DNA of 64,000 nucleotides from contig NC_134961.1 of assembly GCF_965638725.1 (NCBI RefSeq), positions 3,348,001 to 3,412,000 of the forward strand. Reading direction: 5' to 3'. A program made the translations under genes and the position numbers. Numbering within the stretch: position 1 is the first letter of the stretch; every line of letters begins with the position of its first letter. Below the pieces are notes generated by a model that ran no database searches, was not told where the DNA came from, and saw nothing but the letters and a program-made list of their open reading frames with translations. This document shows positions 46,813-60,718 of this stretch, piece by piece. The stretch is from Aptenodytes patagonicus (taxonomy: Eukaryota; Chordata; Aves; Sphenisciformes; Spheniscidae).

Positions 46813-47878
46813 GTATCCTTTTTCTGCTTAGTCTGTTCTGTATGCTGTGTCCTGGGAGCAATTCCCTTCCTATGCGAAGTTCATTTCTGCATCAGAAATG
46901 TGATTCTACCTCATAAATTTACCAGCCCGTGCTTAGTAAAGCTAGAGGTCAGTATCTCAGCACCACTAATGGAGCTTTTCATGGGAAACCCCATAATAGT
47001 CCACTTTTACCTCCACTCTTCTCTACTATGAACCCCTGAAAAACTCATTAGTAATAAGGGAAGCTCCCTGCCTTTATTTCATTTCCTTAAACAGTGCGCT
47101 TAGTCTGTTCATTATAGATGGGTGACCACCGCAGAAGCCTGGCTAATAGCTGACGATTTTGTTTCCCGTTTCAGCAAAGAGATTAAGGACAGATCTTTCC
47201 ACTTGCTTTATGCAGTTTCACCAAATGAAGGCTTAAGCTTCTTGTCTAGGTAGCTGCTGCTACCTGTTAGGTATCTATATGCTGTCTGAGCCGTACAACA
47301 TTAGAGATATCCCTACCTCTGAACTTTGATCCATGGAGTAGAAGGATTTGTGAGTTAACAGCCATTCTGTTCTCCTGTTGACTGGTATGCTGTATCCTGT
47401 TCTTAGTCCTTTAATTCAGGCTTTTCTTTTTAATTTGTGAGCCTGGGAAGAAGTAGCAGCATAGCACTTGAAACTTAGAAGGGTGTCAAAACACGTAAGG
47501 TGGAGGTTACTGCACAGTAAGGGGAGTCTGTTTTGCTGTGCAGTGACGTTGGGGTTTTTTTGCTTGGTTTTGTTGGGGTTTGTTGGTTGGTTGGGTTCTT
47601 TTACAGTTACAAAGGTGTGTGAAGCAGAGATAAGTAATTTTGTCTGGAACAGAGATTTAGTTTGTGCTTGTAGCAGGTCTTCAGTGTAGTCCTTATCCCC
47701 ACAAAAGAACTTAATTTCTGATCATAGAGTCTTCATGTCTGTGCTGAATAGAGGACGTGTCCTTGATCAGCTACTTTCTTTTTTTTTTTTTTTTTTTTTT
47801 AACTTGCGAAATAGGCTACCGGGTGTTTGTTTGGAAGGGGCAGATGATCGTTGTATTCTTTGACACGTCTTTTTTTAG

Positions 47879-49144
47879 CGTAAAACACTAGAAGAACGGC
47901 AGCTTCAAGACTCCAGAGACTCGGAAACAAGAGGCAGCTTCTCAGAGGAGAAAGTGATGCTCCATCTCTTTCCAGGAGAGAACTGTACACTCACTCCGCT
48001 GCCTGGGGTAGCCAGAGTGGTCCACTCCAAGGCTTTCTGCACAGTGCATTGGCAGGAAACTGGCAAATGCAAACAGAACACGAAAGACTCTCACTTACTA
48101 CCCCCTGCACAGATCTTAGGCATACAGAGTGGTCAGGGAACAGCTAGGGGACAGCTAAAATACACGCGGGGAACAGAAGGTAAGGGTGTTGGAAGGGCAG
48201 AGAGCACTACAGAGTCAAGCAGAACCTCTCAGCCCACAGCTGAAGTTTCTGCAAGCACTGAAGATGGTGCCCCGGAGACTGGCCTGGTGGAAGGAACAGC
48301 CTCCAATCTTGGCATCACTAATTCTCTCCAAAAACCGCCTTCTGGACTTCAAGATCCAGGAGGGAACCACGAAAAGCTGAGCTCAGCGGCCTTCTGTGTG
48401 GAGGGCAGGGAGGCCCTGGCTAGTGACCAAGCAACTGTGTTACCATCGTGCAGCACAGCTTGTGCTTGCAGTAAGATCCCTGATGTGGAGGAGCTCTCTC
48501 TGCTTGATCCATTCCCACGGTACATGAAGTCCTGTCAGGACCTGATCGTCCCAGAGAAGTGTTCTTGCACAGACAAACTGCATGGGAAAGACTCTACTCC
48601 AGCAGCTGGTGATACTTCTCCTGTGGCTTTTCCAAGTGGGAGGAGCACAGAGACATCTGACTCCTATTCACAGCTACCGCGAGGTGGTGTGGCTTCACCC
48701 GGCAGTGGCCCATCCAGATACGAAACTCAGGCTAGCCACAGCCAGGGCCAGCAGCTTGATGCTTGTGCCAAGGATATAACAGATGCAGTAATGGAGGATT
48801 CTCAAGAGAAGCTGGGCTCCTCATTTCCACCTCCACCTCAGGGACAATCTAGTACAAAGTCTCTCAAGGATGACCCAAGCCGGCTCTCTCAACAGGTTAG
48901 AGAAGAAGGATGGAGCCTGCGAACTTCTGAGAGCCTTACGCTGGCTGAAGTCTACCTCATGATGGGCAAACCGAACAAGTTGCAGCTGGAATATGACTGG
49001 CTGGCCGTCTTGGAGCCAGAAGCCCAGGATGCTAGGGAGCAAACATCTGAGTCAAGTGCTGTTCCTTCATGTACCACCTTTCACAAGCAGAGACTCCTAA
49101 ACTGCCTTTTAAAACTCATCTCTACTGAAGTCAATCCCAAACCA
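47879..49144 (+). CDS. CRAMP1: CRAMP1 large central exon
   Basis: The acceptor TTTTTTTAG and donor AAACCA|GTAAGT bound 1,266 bases, exactly 422 codons. It begins RKTLEERQLQDS and includes HLFPGENCTLTPLPGVARVV, AFCTVHWQETGKCKQ, PPAQILGIQSGQGTARGQLK, a long low-conservation Ser/Pro-rich stretch, LDPFPRYMKSCQDLIVPEKC and ESLTLAEVYLMMGKPNKLQL. It ends LKLISTEVNPKP. This is the most diagnostic exon of the gene. Confidence 0.97.
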
Positions 49145-49499
49145 GTAAGTAGTTCTTGTTCATGCTCCAGATGCTAAACTCTCACTTGATCTGGGGAATA
49201 ATTGCCCAGTTCTGTTTTCATAGTAAATCAGTGACCAGCCTTGTCAAGATCTTGGAGATTCCTGTGTTTAAAAAAAAAACAAAAAAACCCAAACAAAAAC
49301 AACAACAAAACCCAAACACCACCACAACCCGGCTTGCTACAGAGCGGACTTTTCCTCAACATGCTGCATTTGCTTTTTACACTACCTTTTAGTTTCTGGT
49401 TTGCTGTGAGTCTCAATGGTATTACAGTGAACATTTAATGTGACTACTGAAAAGATCAGTCATGGGGTTAGGTTGGGTAGGTGCCTTCTATTCTCTCAG

Positions 49500-49592
49500 G
49501 TTTATAGAACTAAAGAACAGCCCAGGTTGGAAGGGACCTTGGAAGATCATCTGGTCCAACCTTCTGTGGGAAATGGAGCCTAGATGACAGAG
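49500..49592 (-). repeat. CR1 3' tail in CRAMP1 intron
   Basis: The run ACAGCCCAGGTTGGAAGGGA followed by CCTTGGAAGATCATCTGGTC is the reverse complement of a CR1 3' end. It is short, noncoding and 5'-truncated. The rest of the intron (49,145-51,574) has A-rich and C-rich runs only. Confidence 0.75.
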
Positions 49593-51574
49593 GGAGCCTA
49601 GGTGAGATTAATATTCCACATGAAAAGTGCAACCCTTAATTTCCAGTGTCTGTGTAGTTCAAGTTACACTAAGTGTAAGTGTGAAAAGAATTCATTTTTT
49701 TGGGATAGCATAGCCAATATAACTGTGTCTGCCACAGTGATTTTTGTAAAAGCTCCCAGGCTCTAGGGTAGTTGTTTAACAGACCCAGAAAAATATCTTC
49801 TTCCTTAGGCAGACAACCGGGAATGAACTTGCTTTCCTTCTTGTGCATTGTAACCAATGTTTAAGACCTGTCCCTGTGATACCGGGGCAGCCGTTTCCAC
49901 CTAGTGCAACCGATTGAAACCTAGTAAAACATCCTTTTAAAGACCAAAAGGACACTGAATTCACCAGATGAGACTGAATTCCTGTGCTGGAGATACGATA
50001 AGTTAAAGATACCATTTGCATTGTATTTCCAGCATAGGCTGCAAATGTATCACTATTCCCAAACACACATAGTTCTTTGATCTTTCTTTGTTGGCACAGA
50101 TTTACCACCCCCACCCCCCCCAAGCTCCTTTTGATCCTGATTTTATAGACATAGAAGGTAGGATTTTATAAATTTAAAACCATCTTTGCTCAGATATAGC
50201 TCCAGATATAGACTTTGTTTAAACTGTAAAGACTTTTGGTCTGACATCTCAGAGGTCTGTGACAATGTCTCCTCTTTCGGCATCTACTTTTACTTCTGGT
50301 GACACATGTGACAGCCAGGGATGACATGATGAAACAATCACGAACTAGAAGGAAGGACATCTCCTTAGACTTGGGGGGAGAGGGATAGAAGAGGGGGGAA
50401 AAAACCCAGCAGTTATTATTTGCAAGTGTTTTCCCGTCACTTCAGCACTCTTAGTGTCTTAATCAAAGTAGTGTAGTGCTCCTGAAAAATAATTCTTTCA
50501 GATATGTACCATATCGTACATTCCAATGAAAAGTAACGTATACTTTTATTTGTCAAATACCACTTTATACTGGCTGTTTTTCAGAAAAAGAGATACTCTT
50601 CTTGTGGCAATGAATGTCGTGGGACTGATACATATTCAAGAGGCGAGGATGATACTGCCTAATTGAAAGTACTGTAGACTTTTTGAAAGTTTTGTCTCTT
50701 AAATCCTCTGCATTTCATCAAATAATGGCAGGAACCATAATATTTTTGCCACAGGGTACTTTAACAGCGGAAGGATTGATAGTCTAGATCCTTGCTGTTT
50801 TCTCAAGATAATATGTAACAAAGCTAAAATGGCCAACTGTGCTGTGGTTCATTCCTTTAAATGAAGATTACCAGCATAAAGCAAACTATAGCAAATTGCA
50901 TTGCAGTCAAGTGTGGGTGGTAATTTTATGCCTGTGATTGCACACAGATTCCTTAAAAAGGGAGCATTTTCTAGAAAAGCATTTAAACAACATAATGAAA
51001 GAACTGGATAGGCCTGGAAAATTAGTAAGCACCTTGCCATGTGCCTCTTGTCAGTGCTGTATTACAGTATGAAATAGGAGAAGGGATGGGAAGAAGTTCA
51101 AAACTATTGGTCTCTACTTGATTAGAATTAAGAGCAAAGTATTTTTGTCCAAGTATACTTCCAACCAGAGGTGCTCTCTGGATAGGTAGAGTTTATGAAA
51201 ATTAATTTTGCACTGAATTAAAACCAACACCTTTTCCATTAGTGTGACAATTCTGTGTCTTTACCTTTTTTCTATTTCTTTTTTTTTTTTTCCTTTTTAT
51301 CCTGGGGTAGTCCAGCACACTGAAGCTTGTGTAGTGTTAACCCGATTGTAACATAAATTAATGATATTGAACCGATGATGTTTAACACTGCTAAATGCAC
51401 AGGCAGGGAATTTCAGCTGCCCACCGCACACACACAGAGGTATTGGTTAGGGTACTTAAAGATGTTGTAGTATGTCAGATTATTATTTTTTTTAAGCTTC
51501 CTAAGTAGAATGAGTTTAACAATATACTTCTTGTAACAGTACACAATATTCATGTAATGTGTGTGCATTTTTAG

Positions 51575-51752
51575 ACGCCCGAGATGAGCTCTGTGGCCAC
51601 ATCCCCTATAAAGCCTGCTCAAGAGGAGCAGTCACTGACTCCTCCGGGAAAGGTGATTGCCATCAGCACCAGGAGTCCAGGTTGTGCACGAAATCAGTCT
51701 GCCCTTCGCAACAACAAGACTTTTTCTCCTGGTGCTGCTTCCAGCTCCTCAG
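51575..51752 (+). CDS. CRAMP1: CRAMP1 exon
   Basis: The acceptor GCATTTTTAG and donor CCTCAG|GTGAGT bound 178 bases. The peptide contains KPAQEEQSLTPPGKVIAIST and RNQSALRNNKTFSPG. Family match is good; it leaves in phase 1. Confidence 0.95.
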
Positions 51753-53007
51753 GTGAGTATTCATAAAAATCCATTTCAAGAGATCAGACCCAGGCCATGA
51801 GCACCTTGTACCATGATGAGCACGTCCCAGTAATGTAACGCTGGGAGAATGAGTGTTCTTACTTTTACGAACTTAACTGTTTCAGAACATTGGTATGTGT
51901 TAATTTGCTTTAGAGTTGTCCTAAATTCAGTGCTTCTTTGAACCTTGAAAAACAATGTGTGCCAATAATACAGTTTACAGCCTGGAAGAACTCTCACGAG
52001 TCTCTCCTACAGAAGATGCTGGTGTTTGTTAGGAGCTGACTGATACAGGGCGTGGGATCTCAACAGAGTGAGGGCTTACAGAGCAGGAGAGTAAATATAT
52101 GGTGTAAAGTTTGTTGATAAAACAATTACTGAAAATTTTCTGTGCCATTCTGCCATTATAAAATACGGAATGATTATGAATTACCTTTTCTTTTAATAGA
52201 AGGTACAGCTGCTATAACTTGTGAGCCCTAGCCATGCAGACCAAGAATTTCAGTTCTATTCTTCAGTCCCGTTGCATTTGCCAGCAAACGTTTTATGACT
52301 TTAGAAAAGTCTGTGAAGGTGTCAGGGTTACTGGGAACTATTGTGATTCTTATGCTGTCCTTTTCACACCCGTGCTGTAAGAAGCAGTGGACCATGAGCA
52401 ATTTAACCGATGCTGTAAAACATACTTAGTGCTCTGTGTGGTTTTCATTTTAGAATGGCATTATAGCAATTTCATCTTTGTCTAAAGCTTACTTGCAGAC
52501 AAGGACGTACTTACTTAAATATCTAGTAAAAAGCCAATAATTTAATAGATCAAGCAGATAAATTGTTACATTTCAGTAAGATACACAGGCCTGAAGGACA
52601 TACCTTTTTAAATCAGACTTGCAAGTAGAATCAAGCTTACTTAGTTTGCAAAATTCATTTTTACGAGATTGTACTTTATGCTGCCCTAATGCCTTGAGAA
52701 TCCTTTCTGAAGCCTTTTAAGTAACGGTAAGGATCATCCGCTGAGGATACCAGACAGAAACAGCAAGAAGATAACAATGCTTTGTATCTGATCTCTTAGA
52801 AACAGACACCTGTTCTGTTTACACAGAGCTTCATTGATTCAAAACCAAATATAATTGTCCATGTTAGTCTTTGATTCGCATCACTGAATTACAAGTAGGG
52901 TTGTGCAGCACTATGGTTTAAGATACCATAATGAAACACATAGTCTTTAGTGCAAAGTCAGGACGTGAAAAATACAGACTATGTATTCCTGCTTTTGTAC
53001 AGTACCA

Positions 53008-53085
53008 AAGGTAGGTTGACAGTTGGACTCGATGATCTTAGAGGTCTTTTCCAGCCTTAATGGTTCTATGATTCTATAGCCAAGT
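53008..53085 (+). repeat. CR1 3' tail in CRAMP1 intron
   Basis: TTGGACTCGATGATCTTAGA followed by GGTCTTTTCCAGCC and GGTTCTATGATTCTAT is a textbook CR1 end with its terminal repeat. The rest of the intron (51,753-55,127) is ordinary AT-rich sequence. Confidence 0.9.
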
Positions 53086-55127
53086 TGGCTTCAGCTGAGC
53101 TGTTTGGCTTGAACAGAGGAGCAGTAAAAGTGTGTTCAGTACAACATTCTACCTAGTTAATTAGTATAGCTTCTCAGCAGTTCTGCCTGGGGTAATGCAC
53201 TCAGCTTGGGCCTCAGGTAATGGCATCCAGCACGTCACACAGATACCCAAGCAAGTCTGATACCTTCACCCTAAGTTGTGTTGTTTTGGTAGACAAACTG
53301 AATGCCTTTTATCAGCCCTGATAAGGGTGTTCTGGATCTAAAATAGGATTGTTTGTGGTCTGCAACCTTTAGTATACAGTAATTATCAAGCTTCTTTGTA
53401 TCCTCACATGCAGTGCTATTAAGTGACTGCAGTAATTTGGCTGTCAGAAAGCAAACTGCTAGGTTACTTTTGGTGATGAGCCTTCTAGGTGCCTTCCCTC
53501 ATAGACTTTGGTCCTGAGTCCGTCTAGGTGCTAACTGCTTTTTGGTTTTCGTCTTCTGGGTTTTTTTAATTAAAGATAAATTGATTTGGCCTTCTCAGTA
53601 GAAAATAAAGATTAGAAGATAGCCTGTGTCTACTCCAGAAGAACTGAAAGTGTTAGCAAACTGACAGTTCCACAAAAGCCACGCAGGTAGCTGGAGAGAC
53701 AAAAGAGAGGATAAGAAGAATCATGCAAAGAGATTTAGAAAAAGTGAAGCAGCAGCTGTGATGCAACATCACCTGTAGTGCTTAAAATATCGTTACGTAA
53801 TTATAGTTGCATCCGTTTATTGCTTTTTTTAAAGATAATATCATGTGTATTATCTTTAACAATTCTCTCTAACTCCTGGTCAGGCAGGAGGCACAAATTT
53901 ATATGTCTGCCTGGAATTGATTTTTAGATACATTGGCACACTAATTTTAACTAAGCTTTGGAAAAACAACCGAATCTAGAGCAGCAGGGTGGAGGGTGGC
54001 AATTTCATCTTTTAAATAGGAGGATAATAAAACCTGCAGGTTTATTAGGTAAATAAAGCTTCATGTTCTTCAGAACACTTCTTGAATACTGTTGCGTATA
54101 CCCATCTCTGCCTTAGGGTGGCCCAAGCTTGTGCTGTACTGTATTCCTGCCTAGGGCAGCGGGCATGACTAGGGATCGTTGCCCACCTTGCTTCTTCCCC
54201 CTCTGGGTGAGTCAGGTGCCTGCTGCCTGCCAGCTGAGATCTCCAGCCCAGCAATAGAGGCTGGAGCACCGTGACAAGTATGAGTGCAATACGAGTGTGA
54301 AAATAGCCGTTACTCTCTGTTGTAATGAAACCCGATGTTTTATGCACAGCAAGCACTTCTGTGGAAGAGAGGCAGGTACGCTTCTTGGTCATCTCAGAAT
54401 GACATACTGACAATACTGGTTTTCATCCTAGCTGGATGCCTGCAGAGTGGGCACAGCACTGTGGAATCCTACAGTATTTTTTAAAGTTCAATGTAAACGA
54501 AGACGTTTTTTACTTGGACCAGATGCCGTTATTTCAATGTGCCAAATGTATTTCTAAGACAATCCATCTTTTGGAAGGTATTTTGGTAAATTGATCCCTG
54601 CTCTTTCTCTGTCACCAGAATCGCTTTATTGGGGTTGCACTTGGAATCACCACAGGGTGGTGGTGGGGAGCGTAAATAAAATATAAACATTGTAGAATGA
54701 GTCTGTGTTTGTATTACCTTCCCCTACAAAAGGAATGGTGGATATATAGTTTGTTTAGTGGGAAGGGCCTTCAAGTATTTCTACAGGCTGAATAGATAAA
54801 CTGGTTAACATGGTCTGTGTGGGGCTTAAAACTGGCTGCTTAACTTCTAGTTTCTTTAGTAGCGTAAAATTGCATTTAACCCCCTTCTTCCAAGGATTTC
54901 AAAGCAAGTGAATGTTTGCAGTGTCCTTGTGAAGCAGGTAAATACTGTCAATTTGCAGGTGGGAAAACTGAAGTATCAAGAGTTTCATGATTTGAGTTCA
55001 CAAGCAGATGGTGGCAGAGCCAGGATCCATTAAGTCCCAGCTCTCTGTATGATCCTCCAATTACTAAAGAGTTACTTTCTTTTTGTTTTCACTTTACTTC
55101 ATTTAAATTGCTGTCAAAATCTTCTAG

Positions 55128-55309
55128 GTTTGAGAAACCTCCCTAGACCTCTCTTGGTGGCTGGTCCTTCAAGTTCTGGAAGCACTGATGCGGATGGTGG
55201 ACTCTTTGCAGTTCCTACAACTCTCCCACCCAACAGCCGCCATGGGAAACTGTTCTTGCCTAGCAAAGAAGCAGAACTGACCTTCCGGCAGCACTTAGAT
55301 ACAATCAGT
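55128..55309 (+). CDS. CRAMP1: CRAMP1 exon
   Basis: The acceptor ATCTTCTAG and donor ATCAGT|GTAAGT bound 182 bases. The peptide includes LRNLPRPLLVAGPSSSGS, GGLFAVPTTLPPNSRHGKLF and AELTFRQHLDTIS, all close to the mammalian sequence. Confidence 0.96.
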
Positions 55310-55973
55310 GTAAGTGAGATGACTGAATGAATGAAAAAAGTAGCATATTGTGCCTGAACCAGCTTCTAGTCGGTATTACAGGGGTTTTTTTGGTTCATCA
55401 GCAAGTATGGGCTTCCCTATGAAGCAGTGCTTCTAGTGATGCTCAAGCATAACATTTTATTAGCTGAGATTAGTCAGATTTTGACTATGTAACTCTGCTT
55501 TGAAGTGACATCACCTCTTCAGGCCTGAATCTGAATGCCATCACACAGCCTGATGAAACTGGTTCACTCTCTAATTAAGTTGCTCCAGCAAATATATTTG
55601 CCAGGTCTAGCAAAACTGATATCCTTCTTATCGTGCAGCTACTTTTAATACCTCATTGCTGTATTAAATTCAAATACTCATTTTATTTTTATATATACAG
55701 TCTCACTAACAACTTCTGGCAAGCTGCAGTAGCTAAGAAGTGAAATGGCTTTTTTGGGAGAAAGCTTTATCTCCGTAAAACAAGAAGAAAAAAAACCATG
55801 CCTGGTGGAAAATTTTCCTACTCTAGCAGAAAGATTATTCTACTGTCTGAAACAAAACGCAGTATTTTAATAAATAGTTATAACTTTACTGAAAAACAGA
55901 GTCTGGGGGGTATAATTTATTCTGTGTCTGCATGCTTAAAATACTTTCTAATGCATTTCCTGCTCTTGTCCAG

Positions 55974-56048
55974 ATGCAGTCGGACTTCTTCTTGCCAAAG
56001 CCGAGGAAGTTACGGAACAGGCACTTGCGGAAGCCATTAGTAGTACAG
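55974..56048 (+). CDS. CRAMP1: CRAMP1 exon
   Basis: The acceptor CTTGTCCAG and donor GTACAG|GTCAGA bound 25 codons: MQSDFFLPKPRKLRNRHLRK and PLVVQ. It is a basic, highly conserved segment, phase 0 at both ends. Confidence 0.96.
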
Positions 56049-57281
56049 GTCAGACCAATTTGCAAAGTGTGAAATGCCTGTTTTGCTTCCTGAGTAGATA
56101 TCAGTAAGGCTATACTGATTTGCACCTAACTGAAAAAACCCTGAACTTCCCTCGTACATCCGCTGGAAGAGTGAAGCTGAACATATGAAGGAACAAGCAT
56201 TTTAGTCTATATTGTAGCCAGCCATGTTACATTCCCTATGTGAGGAATGTCAGCAACAGTAGTAGTCCAGTGCATGAGGTAGTTTGGAAAAAATAAAAAA
56301 GGCCCTCACCTGAAAGCAGGTTCTGCTGTTTGGGCCTGCTGGTACTGATGCACAGGCAGTGTGTTCACGTGGTATCCTGGTCTGTCATTGTTAGAGCTGT
56401 CAGTGCTAATGCAACAAGATCCCCCTTTAGGTATTTTTTCCTGCTTCCTACGCACTAATGGCTGTTAAACTGGGGTGGGTATAAACCTCTGTAGTGAAAT
56501 AAAACATAACACTATTTAAAAGAACAATGATTTCTGGAACAAATGGGTCTTGCAAAGAGATGTATGGAAGAGGTAGCCTGTTGTCATGGAACTTTGGTGG
56601 TAGGCAGGCGTTAACCTCCCTTAGACTACTCTGATAACCCAGCAAAAAGGCACGTGCCACTGTGAAACTGCAGGTGGGGAACATACAAGAAATCTAAAAC
56701 CAAAATAATGGAAACTTGTTTAGGGAAAACAAAGTTACCGAGTGTCAATATACCCTTTTGTCTCTTCTGCTCTGTATAAGAGTAGGAGACCTAGAAATCA
56801 CATACATGCTGTTTTCTGGTACTGAGATTTTCTGGTCTATGCAATTCCATTTGTTTTAAGAGCTCCCAAGTACATACAGCTGCCTCATGAATTCACACTT
56901 GATTAATTGTAATGGAAGATCAGTTTGCACACAGGCTAGATCCCATCCTTAAGATCACTGCTGTAACTCTGTGGGAGATTTGAAAATTACCACAAGTATA
57001 ATCAGAAAGGAATATAGTTCTAATTAGCATTTCTCTGAGAATTGTCCATGTGGAAATTTTCTCTTAGAGTAGTTTACAGAGAAAACACATGATTCCTGTC
57101 TGTAGCTTCTTTCTCAAGATTACACAGACCTTATTGCTGTGTCTGTTGCATGATAGTCACGCCGTGTAAATACTCTGCTTATTCTGGAAGGTATCATGAA
57201 CTTCTGTGCCTTAAAAGATGAGCTTTACCCTCTGTTCTGTGTTTAAATATGTTCTGGTTTATTGTTGTTTCTCCCACATAG

Positions 57282-57363
57282 AGAACACTGCTCCCGAGGC
57301 CATCTGGAAATCCATCCCAGCATGTCTGTTCCTTTTCTATCTTATCCAACTCATCCATTACAG
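57282..57363 (+). CDS. CRAMP1: CRAMP1 exon
   Basis: The acceptor CCCACATAG and donor TTACAG|GTGAGT bound 82 bases coding RTLLPRPSGNPSQHVCSFSI and LSNSSIT. The preceding intron (56,049-57,281) shows nothing notable. Confidence 0.94.
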
Positions 57364-58077
57364 GTGAGTCTGCATGTCTTCTATCCCTTTTATGCTGCCA
57401 TGAGATGGACTAGAAAGTGTCTCTTAAAACTGCATAAAGGAATAATTTCTAAAAAGAGGAAAACATCCTTTCAAAACCACAGAGTCCTTTACTAGTTGCT
57501 TGAGTCACTTCCTACAGGATGATGTGATTGTTCTCCATCATTGTTAAGCAAGTCATGATTATGATAGAAATTTTTTTCTTCCGTTTCCCAGTATTGAAAG
57601 CAGGGAAGAGTAAGGAGTTCTCTACAGGGAGACAAAATTTTGGAATAAATTACTTAGATAAGAATTTTTGTTCTGTAGGGTGTAATAATTTGTCTAGATT
57701 TTTTAATGGACTTTTCCTAGTACTGTTTAAATCTCATACACTATAATCAATGTACTGCCCATTTGCCCTTTTCTGCTAATACACTCTTGAGTACAATGGT
57801 AGCACAGGTGATCCCCCATCTCGGCTTAAATCTCAAAATCAACATGAGACAGCTTCAAGAACACAGCAACACTTGCTGTTGCATTTTTGTGATAAGGCAC
57901 TGGTTAGCTTGCATTGGTATTTCAAGTCTGTTTCCACTCCGCTACTCGTCTCCACTACTTGCATTTCCGGAGCTCGCTACTGCTTGGAATTTGTTTGCTT
58001 CCACTGAACTGTGTTGTGCTCTGCTTTAAAGATGTTAGATTTCATTTGCTTGAGAGGTATTTAATCCTTCACCCTAG

Positions 58078-58182
58078 GGAGAGGTTCGTTTCGGCCAATC
58101 CAGTCCTCACTGACTAAAGCTGCTGTTTCTCGTCCGATTGTGCCCAAAGTTCTTCCAACACAGGCTACCAACCATCTGTCCA
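58078..58182 (+). CDS. CRAMP1: CRAMP1 exon
   Basis: The acceptor CACCCTAG and donor TGTCCA|GTAAGT bound 105 bases. The peptide is RGSFRPIQSSLTKAAVSRPI and VPKVLPTQATNHLS. Phase 1 in, phase 1 out. Confidence 0.95.
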
Positions 58183-59177
58183 GTAAGTCACTTCTTAAAC
58201 AGAATGAGTGTCACGGTCTGTTGTGATCTGTATGATGTTACGTTGTTGGTTTCTATTTCCTAGGTAAAATCATTAGTGCCTTTGGAAGTTAAAGAAAACA
58301 GCTGTGTTAATGACAACTTTACTTTCTATGACTTTGTGTGGCTGCAGAAAGGGAGCAGTCAGTGGTGGGACAGCCTTGAACTAGGTTCCTTCACTGTGTC
58401 TGACCTGCAGGCAAAGCAAGGGGTTAGAATTTGTGATGGTTTGTTGTCAGACCACTTTGAAAAGGGGTTGTGACATATTTGAAAGAAACTTGCAAACAGC
58501 TTATCTACTAACATGGGATTATGAATTCTACAAGAAAACAACATGCTGGTGTACTCCAAGCAAATACTGTCTTGCAACAAAAGAATGGGTCCCTTAATTA
58601 GAATGATTAGTGAGGTGAAAGCAATACCTGCCTCTGTTTTACTTAGAGGATTCTCTGTGATGGGAAGACAGTCAGATGTTTTAAGTGGATTTGAAAAGAT
58701 CTGGGTGAGGTTGACCCTGCAACAACATAAGAATTTTTTATATTGAATCTAAATGGCTGCTAGAGGCAAGATAACAAAATAAGGCTGTGTTGTTTTTATA
58801 GCTCCTCTAGTAAACCGTATGAAATTTCTAGAAATTGCATAACCAAGTACTTAACCATTTGCAGGACAAAAAAGAAAAAAAAATAGAGGGAAAGGGCGGG
58901 GGGAGGGCTGGGATGTTCCTCTAAACTGTTTTGATATACCTGATAACATGTTGGAACAGGGCAGAAAAATTAAACATTTTAGCTGAAAGAAATGTTATAC
59001 TTTGAAGAGGAACAACTGATACAGCTGATCAGATAATTACCATTTTTGCTTTTTGCATGTGTTTAAGTTTTGACTCTGGGCAACTTTTAAAAAATCACCT
59101 TTTAGATGAGTCACAACAAAGTAATTGCCTGAAGAAAAGGCTTGCAATGTGTTTTTTGCTTTTTTGTTTCACAAAAG

Positions 59178-59356
59178 GTGCTATCGACTTGGCAGCTAAA
59201 AGTGCTGGTATTATCCCTGGTAGCCCTGTGCCTGTCCTGGATGCAGATGGTTTGTCGGGTGTATCTCCACTGTCACCAGATGGAGTGACCACGGTGGTAA
59301 CAGGGCAGGAGTCAACAGTAGTGCATCAGAATGGAGGCTCCATCACCACTGTAGAG
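59178..59356 (+). CDS. CRAMP1: CRAMP1 exon
   Basis: The acceptor TTCACAAAAG (weak pyrimidine support just before the AG, with a TTTTTTGTTT tract further up) and donor GTAGAG|GTCAGT bound 179 bases. The peptide includes AIDLAAKSAGIIPGSPVPVL, DADGLSGVSPLSPDGV and HQNGGSITTVE. Confidence 0.93.
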
Positions 59357-59929
59357 GTCAGTCTCTTGAGCATGCTTTTTAAAGTAGTTCAGTGTCTCGC
59401 TCTTTCATTGTGTAAAAAAGCTGTATTATTAATGACTGCTTCAGCGAGCTTTCTCCTGGAGCTTGCTGTTAAACACTTTTATCATGGCAAACCCAATCTA
59501 TGTTGTATAGTGCGTATTTCAGGGTTGAGGGATCAGATCATCATCACATTGAACAGATTTCCATCCTATAGAACAGCTTTCAGCTGTGAGACTGTTGAAG
59601 TTGGCCATCCAGAAATCTGGGCTTGAAAAGAAACAGTAGCATTTCAACAGACAGTAATTCAGGAGGGAATTTGGGGCAAAACAGGGACTTTTAGGGATGT
59701 ATTTGGAATGGAAGCTGTGATTTCTCCTTGCAGTTTCTTTCATTGAGACCCAAGATACATGTTGGTCCGTGTCATTTTCTCAGGGAGTTGATGGACGATT
59801 TTGAAAGGCACGATATGTAAAAGGAGTATGCATAAACGGTGATAGGCACTTGTCTCTTACCTCCCCAGCTCTATTTGCAGCATTTTGTGTAAATGTTTGT
59901 CACTCACATGATTTCTGTTGTGCTTCTAG

Positions 59930-60010
59930 GGCTCGGGCCCTGGGTGTCGGGTTCCATTCATCAGCCTACCAACACGGCATGAGCAGGAGGCAGTTCCTGA
60001 TGGCTTCCAG
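59930..60010 (+). CDS. CRAMP1: CRAMP1 exon
   Basis: The acceptor GCTTCTAG and donor TTCCAG|GTAGAG bound 27 codons, GSGPGCRVPFISLPTRHEQE and AVPDGFQ. It is less conserved than its neighbours but aligns at both ends; phase 0 on both sides. Confidence 0.9.
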
Positions 60011-60694
60011 GTAGAGTATGTGTTGAAAGAACAGTTGTATGAAATAGGTAATGTTCTGAAAACACCACTGGTATTACTAGTTAAAACCCCTTGTTCCCAG
60101 GTAATTGTACGCCATTGGTACTGTTTTGTGAGAATTGAAATCTCTAGCATCTGAAGAAATTTAAAGAAAGGGATTTAGGAAAGCTGCTTGAAGTTATGTG
60201 GGTACCATTCTCTAAAAAAGCAAAGCGAAGCTGACAGTCTCTGACCTCTGAAGGACAAACAGGTTTTACGTATTTCTTGATACAGTGGAGGAGTTTATAA
60301 TTGCTGTGCTATATCGTACGTGTGTATTTTAGACTTCATAAAGAAAGATTTCAGCAATTGGCAGTCCCGCTGCTTGTATGTTGCTAAAGAAGGAATATTA
60401 AGACTAAAAGCGTGATTGTAATGCCAGCATCCTCTTCAGAGAATCACTTTTCTTTATGCTGGATCCAATAAGACATAGATACTTAAAAAGTAACTGTGGC
60501 AGCACCTAAGTTGTAAGTGTCATCATCCTACCCCAACTTCCTTCTCCAGTGGGATCCAGGACCTTGCGTTAGATACTCAAGCCTCAGAATACAGGCTTTT
60601 CTTTTTTCCAGTGGAGGCACTTTCCACCCTTCTGTGACAGGTACATGTGAAAAAGGTCAAATTAATTTGATTGGAGAGCATAAAGGAGGAGAAG

Positions 60695-60718
60695 AATTTT
60701 TTTTTTTTTTTTTTTTAA
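60695..60718. repeat. poly-T tract in CRAMP1 intron
   Basis: A run of roughly 20 T bases in the 60,011-61,380 intron. Similar runs occur at 47,779-47,800 (T) and 62,110-62,131 (A). None is attached to a recognisable element. Confidence 0.8.
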